From Pseudomonas thermotolerans DSM 14292 (GTDB lineage Bacteria > Pseudomonadota > Gammaproteobacteria > Pseudomonadales > Pseudomonadaceae), in the NCBI RefSeq assembly GCF_000364625.1, contig NZ_KB822600.1, positions 1-64,000 of the forward strand: 64,000 nucleotides of DNA, given 5' to 3'. The translations under genes were made by a program, and so were the position numbers. This document shows, piece by piece, positions 10,442 through 18,311 of the stretch. The notes under the pieces are model-generated. The model had not been told where the DNA came from. It was given only the letters and a program-made list of their open reading frames with translations, and did no database searches. How positions within the stretch are numbered: the stretch's first letter is position 1; every line of letters starts with the position of its first letter.

Positions 10442-10735
10442 CTATCGAACTCGCGATGATGGAACCGCTATGACCTTGGGCGAAATGAATGGTTGCCGAG
10501 AGAGCTCCCTTTCCCGGCCGTGCGGATCGCTGGCCTTACCGCCGCTCTGTGCTGGACCTGTGCGCTGCGCCTGCCGGGGCAGGGAATCGTGTTTCCCGAC
10601 GCTTCCGCGGTCGGGGGTGGAGGCCGAGTGAATGCAGGCGCATGACTTCAGTATTGATCATTTCCGTCGCTTCGCTAGGCAGGGGCGGCTTGCGGCATAA
10701 TATCCGACCTCGTTTGTCAGACTCTGGAGCAGTTC
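10442..10735. other. Divergent intergenic region
   Basis: This 294-bp gap lies between the PilZ-like gene and the flavodoxin gene. A possible -10 (CATAAT or TAATAT) occurs about 40 bp upstream of the flavodoxin start, without a good -35. No RNA gene, repeat or coding frame with typical codon bias is evident. Confidence 0.4.
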
Positions 10736-11188
10736 ATGAAAATCGCCATCCTGTCGGGTTCGGTCTACGGCACCGCGGAGGAAGTGGCCCGCCACGCCGA
10801 GCATCTGCTGCGGGCTGCGGGCCACGAGGCCTGGCACAAGCCGCGCGCGAGCCTCGAGGATGTGCTGGCCTTCGCTCCCGAGGCCTTCCTGGTGGTGACC
10901 TCCACCACCGGCATGGGCGAGCTTCCGGACAATCTGCTGCCGCTGTACTGCAGCATCCGTGACCGCTTCCCGGCCTGGAGCGGGCTGCCCGGCGGGGTGA
11001 TCGGTCTGGGCGACTCCAGCTACGGCGATACCTTCTGCGGTGGCGGCGAGCAGGTCCGCGAGCTGTTCGCCGAGCTGGGCATCCGCGAGGTGCAGGGGAT
11101 GCTGCGCCTGGACGCCAGCGAGACGGTTACCCCGGAGGCCGACGCCGAGCCCTGGCTGACCGAGTTCGCCGCCGCCCTGCGTGGCTGA
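10736..11188 (+). CDS. Flavodoxin (MioC-like), 150 aa
   Basis: A short FMN-binding electron carrier. The phosphate-binding loop is SGSVYGTAEEVA (residues 7-18). The second loop (TSTTGMGELPDNL) and third loop (GLGDSSYGDTFCGGG) are characteristic of the MioC/CysJ-like flavodoxins. The length of 150 residues matches stand-alone MioC proteins. The partner is unknown: no reductase is adjacent. It lies convergent with the LysR gene at 11240. Confidence 0.9.
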   Translation: MKIAILSGSVYGTAEEVARHAEHLLRAAGHEAWHKPRASLEDVLAFAPEAFLVVTSTTGMGELPDNLLPLYCSIRDRFPAWSGLPGGVIGLGDSSYGDTFCGGGEQVRELFAELGIREVQGMLRLDASETVTPEADAEPWLTEFAAALRG

Positions 11189-11239
11189 TGCCCGGCTGCA
11201 CAGTCTGGCGGTCCCGCCCCGGGCCTGCAGCCAACCTTC

Positions 11240-12121
11240 CTACAGCAGCGGCCGTTCCCGCAGCAGCGCCAGCCAGGCCTGGGCGGCGCGGGACAGGTAG
11301 GCGCCGCTGCGCCAGATGAAGGCGATGTCCCAGCGCAGGTCCGGTTCGCGCAGCGGCAGCAGCACTACCCCCGGGCGCTGCAGGCTGCGCGCCACCACCC
11401 GCGGCAGCAGTACCACGCCCTGGCCGGCGGCCACCAGCGCGGCGAGGAAGTCGGCCTGGCCGCTGCGCCCAGCCTCGCGCGGGGTGAAGCCAGCCTCGCG
11501 GCAGGCGCGTAGCAGGCGTTCGTTGAGGATGAAGCTCTGCTGATAGAGCAGGAAGGGGGTGTCGGCCAGTTCCGCCAGGGCGATGTCCGCCTGCCCGGCA
11601 CGGGGATGGTCGGCAGGCAGCAGCACTTCCAGCGGCTCGTTGCAGAACGGCTGGCAGGCGAAGGCCGGATTGTCGCGGGTCAGGCTGGCACCCAGCTCCA
11701 GCTCGCCGTCCAGCAGCAGCCGCTCGATGACCAGGCTGCCGCCTTCCTGAAGGTGCACCTCGATGTTCGGGTAGCGCCGCCGGTACTCGGCGATCAGCCT
11801 GGCGAACAGCGCGTCGCTGCCGAGCAGCGGTAGGCCCAGGCGCAGCTCGCCGCGGGCCAGGTGGCCGAGGTCGTCCAGCTCGTTGAGCAGGTCACGGCGC
11901 AGGCGCAGCATCTCGTCGGCGCGTCTGAGCACCAGGCTGCCAGCCTCGGTGAGGCGGATCTGCGGGCCGAGGCGCTCCAGCAGGCGCACGCCGAGACTCT
12001 GCTCGAGTTGCGCCACCTGCTTGCTCACCGCCGACTGGCTGGCGTGCAGCACCCGGGCGGCCTGGGTGAAGCCGCCCTGACGCACCACTTCGACGAAGCT
12101 ACGCAGTTGTTTGAATTCCAT
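11240..12121 (-). CDS. LysR-family transcriptional regulator
   Basis: A 293-residue regulator. The N-terminal winged HTH (residues 1-60, MEFKQLRSFVEVV...AARVLHASQSAVSKQVAQLEQSLG) is followed by a periplasmic-binding-protein-like effector domain from about 90. The gene is divergent from an LrgA/LrgB pair, which it probably controls, by analogy with CidR and other divergent LysR regulators. I chose ATG 12121 to give the standard MEFKQL start; a longer frame opens at 12142. A perfect 19-bp palindrome covers the start codon and suggests autoregulation. Ligand unknown. Confidence 0.92.
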   Translation of the reverse strand: MEFKQLRSFVEVVRQGGFTQAARVLHASQSAVSKQVAQLEQSLGVRLLERLGPQIRLTEAGSLVLRRADEMLRLRRDLLNELDDLGHLARGELRLGLPLLGSDALFARLIAEYRRRYPNIEVHLQEGGSLVIERLLLDGELELGASLTRDNPAFACQPFCNEPLEVLLPADHPRAGQADIALAELADTPFLLYQQSFILNERLLRACREAGFTPREAGRSGQADFLAALVAAGQGVVLLPRVVARSLQRPGVVLLPLREPDLRWDIAFIWRSGAYLSRAAQAWLALLRERPLL

Positions 12122-12131
12122 TATGGAATTC
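12113..12131. promoter_or_regulatory. Perfect 9+1+9 palindrome over the LysR gene start
   Basis: GAATTCCAT-T-ATGGAATTC is a perfect inverted repeat with a 1-nt centre, overlapping the ATG of the LysR gene and part of its leader. It could be an operator for autoregulation of the divergent LysR/LrgAB promoter region. It does not itself show the canonical T-N11-A arrangement clearly, so the assignment is inferred. Confidence 0.45.
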
Positions 12132-12208
12132 CTATCAGTCAAACAATTCGCTTTTGTGATGATAGCCGCAGGCGTAGCTTGAAGCCATCCAACGGGAGGA
12201 TCGTTGCC

Positions 12209-12583
12209 GTGAAATGCCTGTCCCTGCGCTTCGTTCGTCTGTGTGGCGAGCTGGCCGTGCTGTTCGGCCTGTACGCCGCCGGTTGTCTGATGGTCCGCTG
12301 GTCGGGCTGGCCGTTGCCCGGCGGGGTAATCGGCCTGGCCTTCCTGCTGCTGGCCTTCGCCAGTGGTCGGGTGTCGCCGCAGGCGCTCAAGCTCGGCGCC
12401 GGCCTGCTGCTCTCGGAGATGCTGCTGTTCTTCATCCCGGCGCTGATGAGCCTGCTCGATTACGGCGAGCTGGTGCGCGAGGACGGCTGGCGGATTCTCC
12501 TGGTGATCGGCACCAGCACCTTGCTGGTGATGCTCAGCACTGCGCTGGCGGTGGAACTGCTATGCCGCTGGAGGACTCGCTGA
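12209..12583 (+). CDS. CidA/LrgA family membrane protein
   Basis: A 124-residue inner-membrane protein with about four hydrophobic helices (near residues 10-30, 35-50, 60-80, 88-115) and the family signature PLPGGVIGLAFLLLAF. Members are holin-like and have been linked to murein hydrolase control and to export of pyruvate or other small acids. The start is GTG 12209, supported by GGAGGA 8 nt upstream. The stop overlaps the ATG of the LrgB gene, so the two are translationally coupled. Probable control by the divergent LysR regulator. Confidence 0.88.
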   Translation: MKCLSLRFVRLCGELAVLFGLYAAGCLMVRWSGWPLPGGVIGLAFLLLAFASGRVSPQALKLGAGLLLSEMLLFFIPALMSLLDYGELVREDGWRILLVIGTSTLLVMLSTALAVELLCRWRTR

Positions 12584-13269
12584 TGAACATGCAATGGCAG
12601 GCCTGGTTCTGGCTGGCGCTGACCCTCGGCGCCTACGTGTTCAGCCGCTGGCTGTACCGGCGCAGCGGTCGCTACCTGCTGTCGCCGCTCCTTCTGGTGC
12701 CGGCTCTGCTGCTCGCCGTGGCGTTGCCGCTGCACACTTCCTACGCCGAATACTCCAGCCTTACCCACTGGCTGATGGCGCTGCTCGGTCCGGCCACCGT
12801 GGCCTTCGCCGTGCCGATCTGGCAGCAGCGCGCCATGCTCGCCCGCTACTGGCCGGCCCTGCTGGTCGGCATGCTGGTCGGCAGCGCGGTGGCGATCGTC
12901 AGCTCCTGGGGGCTGGCCAATGCCCTGGCCCTGGATGCCAGCGTGCGTCTGTCGCTCCTGCCGCGCTCGATCAGCACGCCCTTCGCCCTGCCGATGGCTG
13001 CCGACCTGGGCGGGGTGCCGGGGTTGACCGCGGTGTTCGTGATGGTTACCGGGGTGTTCGGCGCGGCCTGCGGCGGCTTGCTGCTGAAGTGGCTGCCGCT
13101 GCGCAGCAGTTTGGCCCGCGGTGCACTGTTCGGCGCCGGCGCCCACGCCGCGGGGGCCAGCCGCGCCCACGAGGTAGGCCGCGAGGAGGGCTCGGTGGCC
13201 GGTCTGGTGATGGTGCTGATGGGCCTGCTCAACCTGGCCGCCGCGCCGCTGCTGGTCCGGCTGCTGTGA
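12583..13269 (+). CDS. CidB/LrgB family membrane protein
   Basis: A 228-residue polytopic membrane protein of the LrgB family. It has the conserved block PRSISTPFALPMAADLGGVPGLTA (positions 12960-13030) and GALFGAGAHAAGASRAHEVGREEGSVAGL near the C-terminus. It works with the LrgA-type protein encoded just upstream. ATG 12583 shares one base with the upstream TGA; GAGG lies at suitable distance. An in-frame ATG at 12562 would add seven residues. A GC-rich hairpin follows the gene. Confidence 0.9.
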   Translation: MNMQWQAWFWLALTLGAYVFSRWLYRRSGRYLLSPLLLVPALLLAVALPLHTSYAEYSSLTHWLMALLGPATVAFAVPIWQQRAMLARYWPALLVGMLVGSAVAIVSSWGLANALALDASVRLSLLPRSISTPFALPMAADLGGVPGLTAVFVMVTGVFGAACGGLLLKWLPLRSSLARGALFGAGAHAAGASRAHEVGREEGSVAGLVMVLMGLLNLAAAPLLVRLL

Positions 13270-13303
13270 GGCGGTGGTGTGGCGCATGAGCGAACTGACC
13301 CGC

Positions 13304-13323
13304 ACGGCCAGCAAGCTGGCCGT
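13304..13323 (+). terminator. Hairpin downstream of lrgB-family gene
   Basis: ACGGCCAGC (13304-13312) and GCTGGCCGT (13315-13323) form a perfect inverted repeat with a minimal loop, 35 bp after the stop. It is followed by TTTCGG, only a weak T-tract, so termination would be inefficient. Confidence 0.5.
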
Positions 13324-13430
13324 TTCGGAAACTTCCGTACTGGTGCGGCATCGCTAGACTCGATGAACGCCGATTCCCGCGCACAGGCCGCGGGCGAGGG
13401 TCCACTCACTCAATAACAAGGACAATCGAG

Positions 13431-14222
13431 GTGACCGCCGTGACCGCTGCTCAAGCCCTTTCCATTCCCAGCGTCAAGGACCGGGTGTCCGCCGTCGAAT
13501 GGCAGACCCGCGTCGATCTGGCCGCCTGCTACCGGCTGATCGCCCACTATGGCTGGGACGACCTGATCTTCACCCACATCTCCGCGAAGATCCCCGGCAC
13601 CGAGGAATTCCTCATCAATCCCTACGGAATGATGTTCCACGAGATCACCGCCTCCAGCCTGGTGAAGATCGACCTGGCCGGCCGCAAGCTGATGGACAGC
13701 CCCTACGAGATCAACCCGGCTGGCTACACCATTCACAGTGCGGTGCACGAGGTGCGCCCGGACGTGGCCTGCGTGCTGCACATCCACACCCCCGAAGGCA
13801 TCGCCGTGTCGGTGCAGAAGGCTGGCCTGCTGCCGCTCTCCCAGCAGTCGCTGTTCGTGCTCGCCAGCCTGGCCTACCACCCCTACGAGGGCGTGGCCCT
13901 CAACCACGAGGAGAAGGCCCGCCTGCAGGCCGACCTGGGCGACAAGAACTTCCTGATCCTGCCCAACCACGGGCTGCTCACCGCCGGCGGCAGCATCGCC
14001 GACACCTTCCTGATGATGTTTACCCTGCAGCGCGCCTGTGAGGCCCAGGTGATGGCCCAGGCCAGTGGCCGCGAGCTGATCCACATCCCACAGCAGATCC
14101 TCGACGGCGCCCGAGCCATGCTCGCCGGGGTGACCCGCAGCAAGCAGGGCATGGGCGGCGCGTTGGCCTGGCCGGCGCTGCTGCGCCTGCTGGATGCGCG
14201 CAACCCCGGCTACGCCGAGTGA
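13431..14222 (+). CDS. Class II aldolase/adducin family protein
   Basis: A 263-residue cytoplasmic protein of the class II aldolase/adducin fold, which uses a divalent metal to cleave or epimerise sugar phosphates or related compounds. Visible metal-site elements are HIHTPEGIAVS (residues near 117-127) and the later histidine in LPNHGLLTAG. The GTG at 13431 has AAGGA 9 nt upstream; a second GTG at 13440 is possible. It overlaps the following hydrolase gene by 4 nt (GTGA), so the two form an operon. Substrate unknown; some relatives act on non-phosphorylated substrates. Confidence 0.88.
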   Translation: MTAVTAAQALSIPSVKDRVSAVEWQTRVDLAACYRLIAHYGWDDLIFTHISAKIPGTEEFLINPYGMMFHEITASSLVKIDLAGRKLMDSPYEINPAGYTIHSAVHEVRPDVACVLHIHTPEGIAVSVQKAGLLPLSQQSLFVLASLAYHPYEGVALNHEEKARLQADLGDKNFLILPNHGLLTAGGSIADTFLMMFTLQRACEAQVMAQASGRELIHIPQQILDGARAMLAGVTRSKQGMGGALAWPALLRLLDARNPGYAE

Positions 14223-15112
14223 AGCCTCTAACCGGCATCCCCCTGGGCGTCTGGCGCGCCCAGGGTCGCGACTTTGTCTTCGTCCGCCAGCGGATCCGCT
14301 ACTGGACCGCCGGCGCTGGCGAGCCGCTGTTGCTGATCCACGGCTTTCCCACCGCCAGCTGGGACTGGCACTACCTCTGGGAACCGCTCGCCGCGCGCTA
14401 CCGGCTGATCGCCTGCGACATGCTCGGTTTCGGCGATTCCGCCAAGCCGCGCGATCACGACTACCGGCTGCTGGAACAGGCCGACCTGCAGCAGGCGCTG
14501 CTCGCCCACCTGGGCATCGATGAGGCGGTCCACGTGCTGGCCCATGACTACGGCGACAGCGTCGCCCAGGAGCTGTTGGCCCGCCACGAGGAGGGACGCT
14601 TCCGGCTGGCCAGCTGCGTGTTCCTCAACGGTGGGCTGTTTCCCGAGACTCACCGCCCGCTGCTGGCCCAGCGGCTGCTGCTCAGCCCGCTGGGGCGTTT
14701 CATCGCCTGGCGCTTCGACCGGCGCCGCCTGGGAGCCAGCCTCCGGCGCATCAGTGGCGCACTGAACCCGCCCGACGAGGCCGAGCTGGATGCCTTCTGG
14801 ACGCTGATCGCGCAGCACGACGGCCCGGCGGTGCTGCACCGGCTGATCCGCTACATCCCCGAGCGCCGCCAGCAGCGCGAGCGCTGGGTGGCCGCCATGC
14901 AGCGTACCCGGGTGCCGCTGCGGGTGATCAACGGCGCCGACGATCCCATCTCCGGGGTACACATGGTGGCCCGCTATCGGCAACTGATCGGCAATGCCGA
15001 CAGCGTGCTGCTCGACGGCGTCGGCCACTATCCGCACATCGAAGCGCCGGAGGCGGTGCTCCGCCACTACCTGCAGTTCCGTGCGCGGCTTTCCGGCTGT
15101 GCCTCAGTGTAG
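14219..15112 (+). CDS. Alpha/beta hydrolase, dehalogenase/epoxide-hydrolase type
   Basis: A 297-residue alpha/beta hydrolase. The oxyanion motif HGFP is at residues 41-44. The nucleophile elbow AHDYGDS puts an aspartate (D110) where serine hydrolases have Ser, as in haloalkane dehalogenases and epoxide hydrolases. The catalytic histidine is probably that in DGVGHYPHIEAP near residue 277. The GTG start overlaps the aldolase stop (GTGA). Its 3' end overlaps that of the convergent SirB1-like gene by 9 bp. The true substrate is not deducible. Confidence 0.87.
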   Translation: MKPLTGIPLGVWRAQGRDFVFVRQRIRYWTAGAGEPLLLIHGFPTASWDWHYLWEPLAARYRLIACDMLGFGDSAKPRDHDYRLLEQADLQQALLAHLGIDEAVHVLAHDYGDSVAQELLARHEEGRFRLASCVFLNGGLFPETHRPLLAQRLLLSPLGRFIAWRFDRRRLGASLRRISGALNPPDEAELDAFWTLIAQHDGPAVLHRLIRYIPERRQQRERWVAAMQRTRVPLRVINGADDPISGVHMVARYRQLIGNADSVLLDGVGHYPHIEAPEAVLRHYLQFRARLSGCASV

Positions 15113-15907
15113 TGGCGGCCTGGCGCGCAGCTCGCGCAGGCGCAGGCCGAGGTGGGCGTGCAGGGCCGGGTCCTCGGTGAGCAGCAGGGCGCATTCCAGG
15201 TCGTGACGTTCGCCCTGCGGGCATTCCAGGTGGCGGTACAGCTCGGCGCGGGCCAGGTGGTCGAGGGCCGAGGGCGGGCCGATCTCCAGGGCGCGCTCGG
15301 CGTCCTTGAGGGCCGCCAGGTAGTTCTCGCTGTTGACGTGCAGCAGGCGCAGGTTGCGCGACAGGCGCTGGAGGACCTGCCGGTCGCTGGCCGGACTCAG
15401 GTGCTCCAGAGTCAGCGCCATCTCTGCGCCGAAGTGCTGGTAGAGCAGCTCGCGGCAGTCCTGGGGATACAGTCGGCGGCCGGTACAGGGATCGAAGAAC
15501 TGGCTGCTGCCCGGCACGCCAAGCAGGAAGCGCCCGGGGAAGTTGATGCCCTGCAGGGGGATGTCCAGCTGGCGGGCCAGTTCCAGGGCGAGCAGGGCGA
15601 GGGCCAACGGCTGGCCGCGCTGGCGCTGCAGAACCTGATGGAGCAAGACGGAGCGGGGCAGCAGGGGATCGTCGAGGTCCTCCTGGAAGCCCAGCTCGCA
15701 GAGCTGGCGCAACAGCGGCTGGGCCAGCTCCCGGGCCGGGCGCGCTGGCAGTAGCGCCAGTACCTGCTGGCGCAGGTCGTTCAGCCGGTTCAGCCAGTGG
15801 CGTGGCTGCAGCTCCGCCTCGTGCTCGGCGGCGATCCACAGCGCCGCCTCGAACAGGCGGGCGGGGCGGGCAGCGAGACAGTCGAAGCAGTGCTGGCGCG
15901 GTGTCAT
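15104..15907 (-). CDS. SirB1-like transglutaminase-fold/TPR protein
   Basis: A 267-residue protein with a SirB1 N-terminal domain (residues about 30-190) and TPR-like helices after it (YLAALKDAERALEIG... LECPQGERHDLECALLL). In many family members the transglutaminase-like core reads NFPGHFL; here it is NFPGRFL, replacing the histidine with arginine, which argues against catalysis by that site. The upstream AGGAGA supports ATG 15907. It is divergent from the leucine dehydrogenase operon. Role unknown. Confidence 0.82.
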   Translation of the reverse strand: MTPRQHCFDCLAARPARLFEAALWIAAEHEAELQPRHWLNRLNDLRQQVLALLPARPARELAQPLLRQLCELGFQEDLDDPLLPRSVLLHQVLQRQRGQPLALALLALELARQLDIPLQGINFPGRFLLGVPGSSQFFDPCTGRRLYPQDCRELLYQHFGAEMALTLEHLSPASDRQVLQRLSRNLRLLHVNSENYLAALKDAERALEIGPPSALDHLARAELYRHLECPQGERHDLECALLLTEDPALHAHLGLRLRELRARPPLH

Positions 15908-15999
15908 CAGCGTCTCCTGGGCTTCTCTGGGTTTTAGCGGCTGCCGGCCTATCCGTCCAGCGCGTGGCGGATGCGGCCACGGAACCTCGGCCCAGCTCC

Positions 16000-16005
16000 T
16001 ATACT
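16000..16005 (+). promoter_or_regulatory. Possible -10 element for the ldh operon
   Basis: TATACT sits 28 bp upstream of the ldh start codon and resembles a sigma-70 -10 box. No good -35 is found 16-18 bp upstream, so a dedicated activator may be needed. Confidence 0.35.
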
Positions 16006-16033
16006 GGCTGGAAAACAGCAAGGGAGACTCGCC

Positions 16034-17056
16034 ATGTTTGCCATCATGGAAGCCGCCCGGCTAGAAGCGCTGCATCTGGCGCAGGACCCGGCCACCGGGC
16101 TGAAGGCGATCATCGCCATCCACAGCACACGGCGCGGTCCCGCCCTGGGGGGCTGCCGATACCTCGCCTATCCCGACGACGTCAGTGCCCTGCGCGACGC
16201 CGTGCGGCTGGCCCAGGGCATGAGCTACAAGGCCGCCATGGCCGGCCTCGAGCAGGGCGGCGGCAAGGCGGTGATCATCCGCCCGCCCCATGTGGAGGAC
16301 CGCGGGGCGCTGTTCGAGGCTTTCGGGCGCTTCATCGAGACTCTCAACGGCCGTTACATCACTGCGGTGGACAGCGGCACCTCCAGCGCCGACATGGACT
16401 GCATCGCCCAGCACACCCGACACGTGACCAGCACCACCAGCGCCGGTGACCCCTCGCCGCACACCGCCATGGGCGTGTTCGCCGGGATTCGTGCCACCGC
16501 TCAGGCGCGTCTCGGCAGCGATGACCTGGAGGGCCTGCGGGTGGCGGTGCAGGGCCTCGGCCATGTCGGCTACGCGCTGGCCGAACAGCTGCACGCGGCT
16601 GGCGCCGAGCTGCTGGTCAGCGACCTGGACCCCGGTCGGGTGCGCCTGGCGGTGGAGCAGATGGGCGCCCAGCCGGTGCCGCCCGAGGCGCTGCTCTCGA
16701 CGCCCTGCGACATCCTCGCGCCTTGCGGCCTGGGCGGGGTGCTCAATGCCCAGACGGTCGGCCAGTTGCACTGCGCGGCGGTGGCCGGTGCGGCCAACAC
16801 CCAGTTGGCCAGCGCGGAGATCGCCGACCTGCTGGAAGCCCGGGGGATCCTCTACGCCCCCGACTACGTGATCAATTCCGGCGGGCTGATCTACGTCGCG
16901 CTGCGCCACCGTGGCGAGGAACTGCCGGCGATCACCGCCCACCTGGCGCAGATCGGCCGGCGGCTGACGGAAATCTTCGCCCACGCCCAGGCCGACAAGC
17001 GCTCGCCAGCGCGGGTCGCCGACCAGATGGCCGAGCGCCTGCTGTACGGCAGCTGA
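16034..17056 (+). CDS. ldh: Leucine dehydrogenase
   Basis: A 340-residue NAD-dependent amino-acid dehydrogenase of the Glu/Leu/Phe/Val family. It reversibly deaminates leucine and other branched-chain amino acids to 2-oxoacids. The conserved lysines K66 (SYKAAMAG) and K78 (GGGKAVI) form the catalytic site, and VQGLGHVG carries the dinucleotide-binding glycines. The start ATG 16034 follows AGGGAGA. The downstream E1alpha, E1beta and E2 genes would take the branched-chain 2-oxoacid onwards, so the order suggests a compact leucine/valine/isoleucine catabolic operon. Confidence 0.93.
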   Translation: MFAIMEAARLEALHLAQDPATGLKAIIAIHSTRRGPALGGCRYLAYPDDVSALRDAVRLAQGMSYKAAMAGLEQGGGKAVIIRPPHVEDRGALFEAFGRFIETLNGRYITAVDSGTSSADMDCIAQHTRHVTSTTSAGDPSPHTAMGVFAGIRATAQARLGSDDLEGLRVAVQGLGHVGYALAEQLHAAGAELLVSDLDPGRVRLAVEQMGAQPVPPEALLSTPCDILAPCGLGGVLNAQTVGQLHCAAVAGAANTQLASAEIADLLEARGILYAPDYVINSGGLIYVALRHRGEELPAITAHLAQIGRRLTEIFAHAQADKRSPARVADQMAERLLYGS

Positions 17057-17204
17057 TTTCCGCGCCGGCCACCCGCTGGCGACCGGCGCCGCCCCCTCGC
17101 GGGCAACCTGTCCGTCCCGGCGCGCCCGGGTGGACGTGCAACCCCGCCATCACGAGTGGCGGGCAACCCGAAGCGCACCCACAAGGTGCCAAGGAGTTAC
17201 GGCC

Positions 17205-18311
17205 ATGCACGACAAGCTCGCCATTCCCTATACCCGTTATCTGGCGCCCGACGGCCGGCCGCTCGGCGACCTGCCGGCCTGGGCCGACGACGCCGAGCTG
17301 CTGGTTCGCCTGTACCGGCAGATGGTGCTGACCCGCCTGTTCGACCAGAAGGCGGTGGCCCTGCAGCGCACCGGGCGGATCGGCACCTACGCGCCGACCC
17401 TCGGGCAGGAGGCCATCGGCGTCGCCGTGGGTGCGTTGCTGCGCCCCGAGGACGTGCTGGTTCCCTATTACCGCGATACCGCCGTGCAGCTGATGCGCGG
17501 CGTGCGCATGGAGGAGATCCTCCTCTACTGGGGCGGCGACGAGCGCGGCAGCGCCTACGTCGATCCGGCCGCCGCCGAGGACTTCCCGATCTGCGTGCCG
17601 ATCGCCACCCAGGCCCTGCACGCCTGCGGGGTGGCCAGCGCGCTGAAGATCCGCGGCGGCCACCGGGTGGCGCTGACCACCTGCGGCGACGGTGCCACCA
17701 GCAAGGGCGACTTCCTCGAGGCGCTCAACGTCGCCGGGGCCTGGCAGCTGCCGGTGGTCTTCGTGGTCAACAACAACCAGTGGGCCATCTCGGTGCCGCG
17801 ACGCATCCAGTGCGGCGCGCCGACCCTGGCGCAGAAGGCCGTCGGCGCCGGCTTCCCTGGCGAGCAGGTGGACGGCAACGACGTGTTGGCGGTCTACGAC
17901 CGGGTTCGCGCGGCCCTGGAACGGGCCCGCCAGGGCAAGGGGCCGATGCTCGTCGAGTGCATCAGCTACCGCCTCGGCGACCACACCACCGCCGACGACG
18001 CCACCCGCTACCGCAGCGCCGAGGAGGTCAAGCAGGCTTGGCAGGAGGAGCCGCTCAAGCGCCTGCAGAGTTTCCTCGCCGCCCGGGGCCTGTGGGACGA
18101 GCGCCGCGAACAGCAGCTGCTCGCCGACTGCCAGGCGCAGGTCCAGCAGGCCGTGGAGGCCTTCGAGGCGGCCGGCCAGCAGCCGGTGGAGGCCATCCTC
18201 GACTACGTCTACGCCCGCTGGCCTGTGGCCCTCGCCGAGCAGCGCGAGATGCTGCTGGAGCGGGTCGCGCGCCGCGAAGCCAGCTTGCAGGGAGGTGCCA
18301 GCCATGAATGA
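17205..18311 (+). CDS. 2-oxoacid dehydrogenase E1 component, alpha subunit
   Basis: A 368-residue thiamine-diphosphate enzyme subunit. The ThDP motif runs from GDGATSKGDFLEAL (residues about 160-173) to the NN of FVVNNNQWAIS, with the expected spacing. ATG 17205 has AAGGAG upstream. It overlaps the E1beta gene by 8 nt. The split alpha/beta architecture is that of branched-chain or acetoin/pyruvate dehydrogenases, not the single-chain AceE. Adjacency to ldh favours branched-chain 2-oxoacids, though orthologues are often annotated as pyruvate dehydrogenase. Confidence 0.92.
   Translation: MHDKLAIPYTRYLAPDGRPLGDLPAWADDAELLVRLYRQMVLTRLFDQKAVALQRTGRIGTYAPTLGQEAIGVAVGALLRPEDVLVPYYRDTAVQLMRGVRMEEILLYWGGDERGSAYVDPAAAEDFPICVPIATQALHACGVASALKIRGGHRVALTTCGDGATSKGDFLEALNVAGAWQLPVVFVVNNNQWAISVPRRIQCGAPTLAQKAVGAGFPGEQVDGNDVLAVYDRVRAALERARQGKGPMLVECISYRLGDHTTADDATRYRSAEEVKQAWQEEPLKRLQSFLAARGLWDERREQQLLADCQAQVQQAVEAFEAAGQQPVEAILDYVYARWPVALAEQREMLLERVARREASLQGGASHE

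Noticed and set aside
17095..17175. Direct repeat CGGGCAACC twice, 60 bp apart, between ldh and E1alpha
   Set aside because: Only 9 bp in GC-rich sequence; likely chance, and there is no matching third copy.
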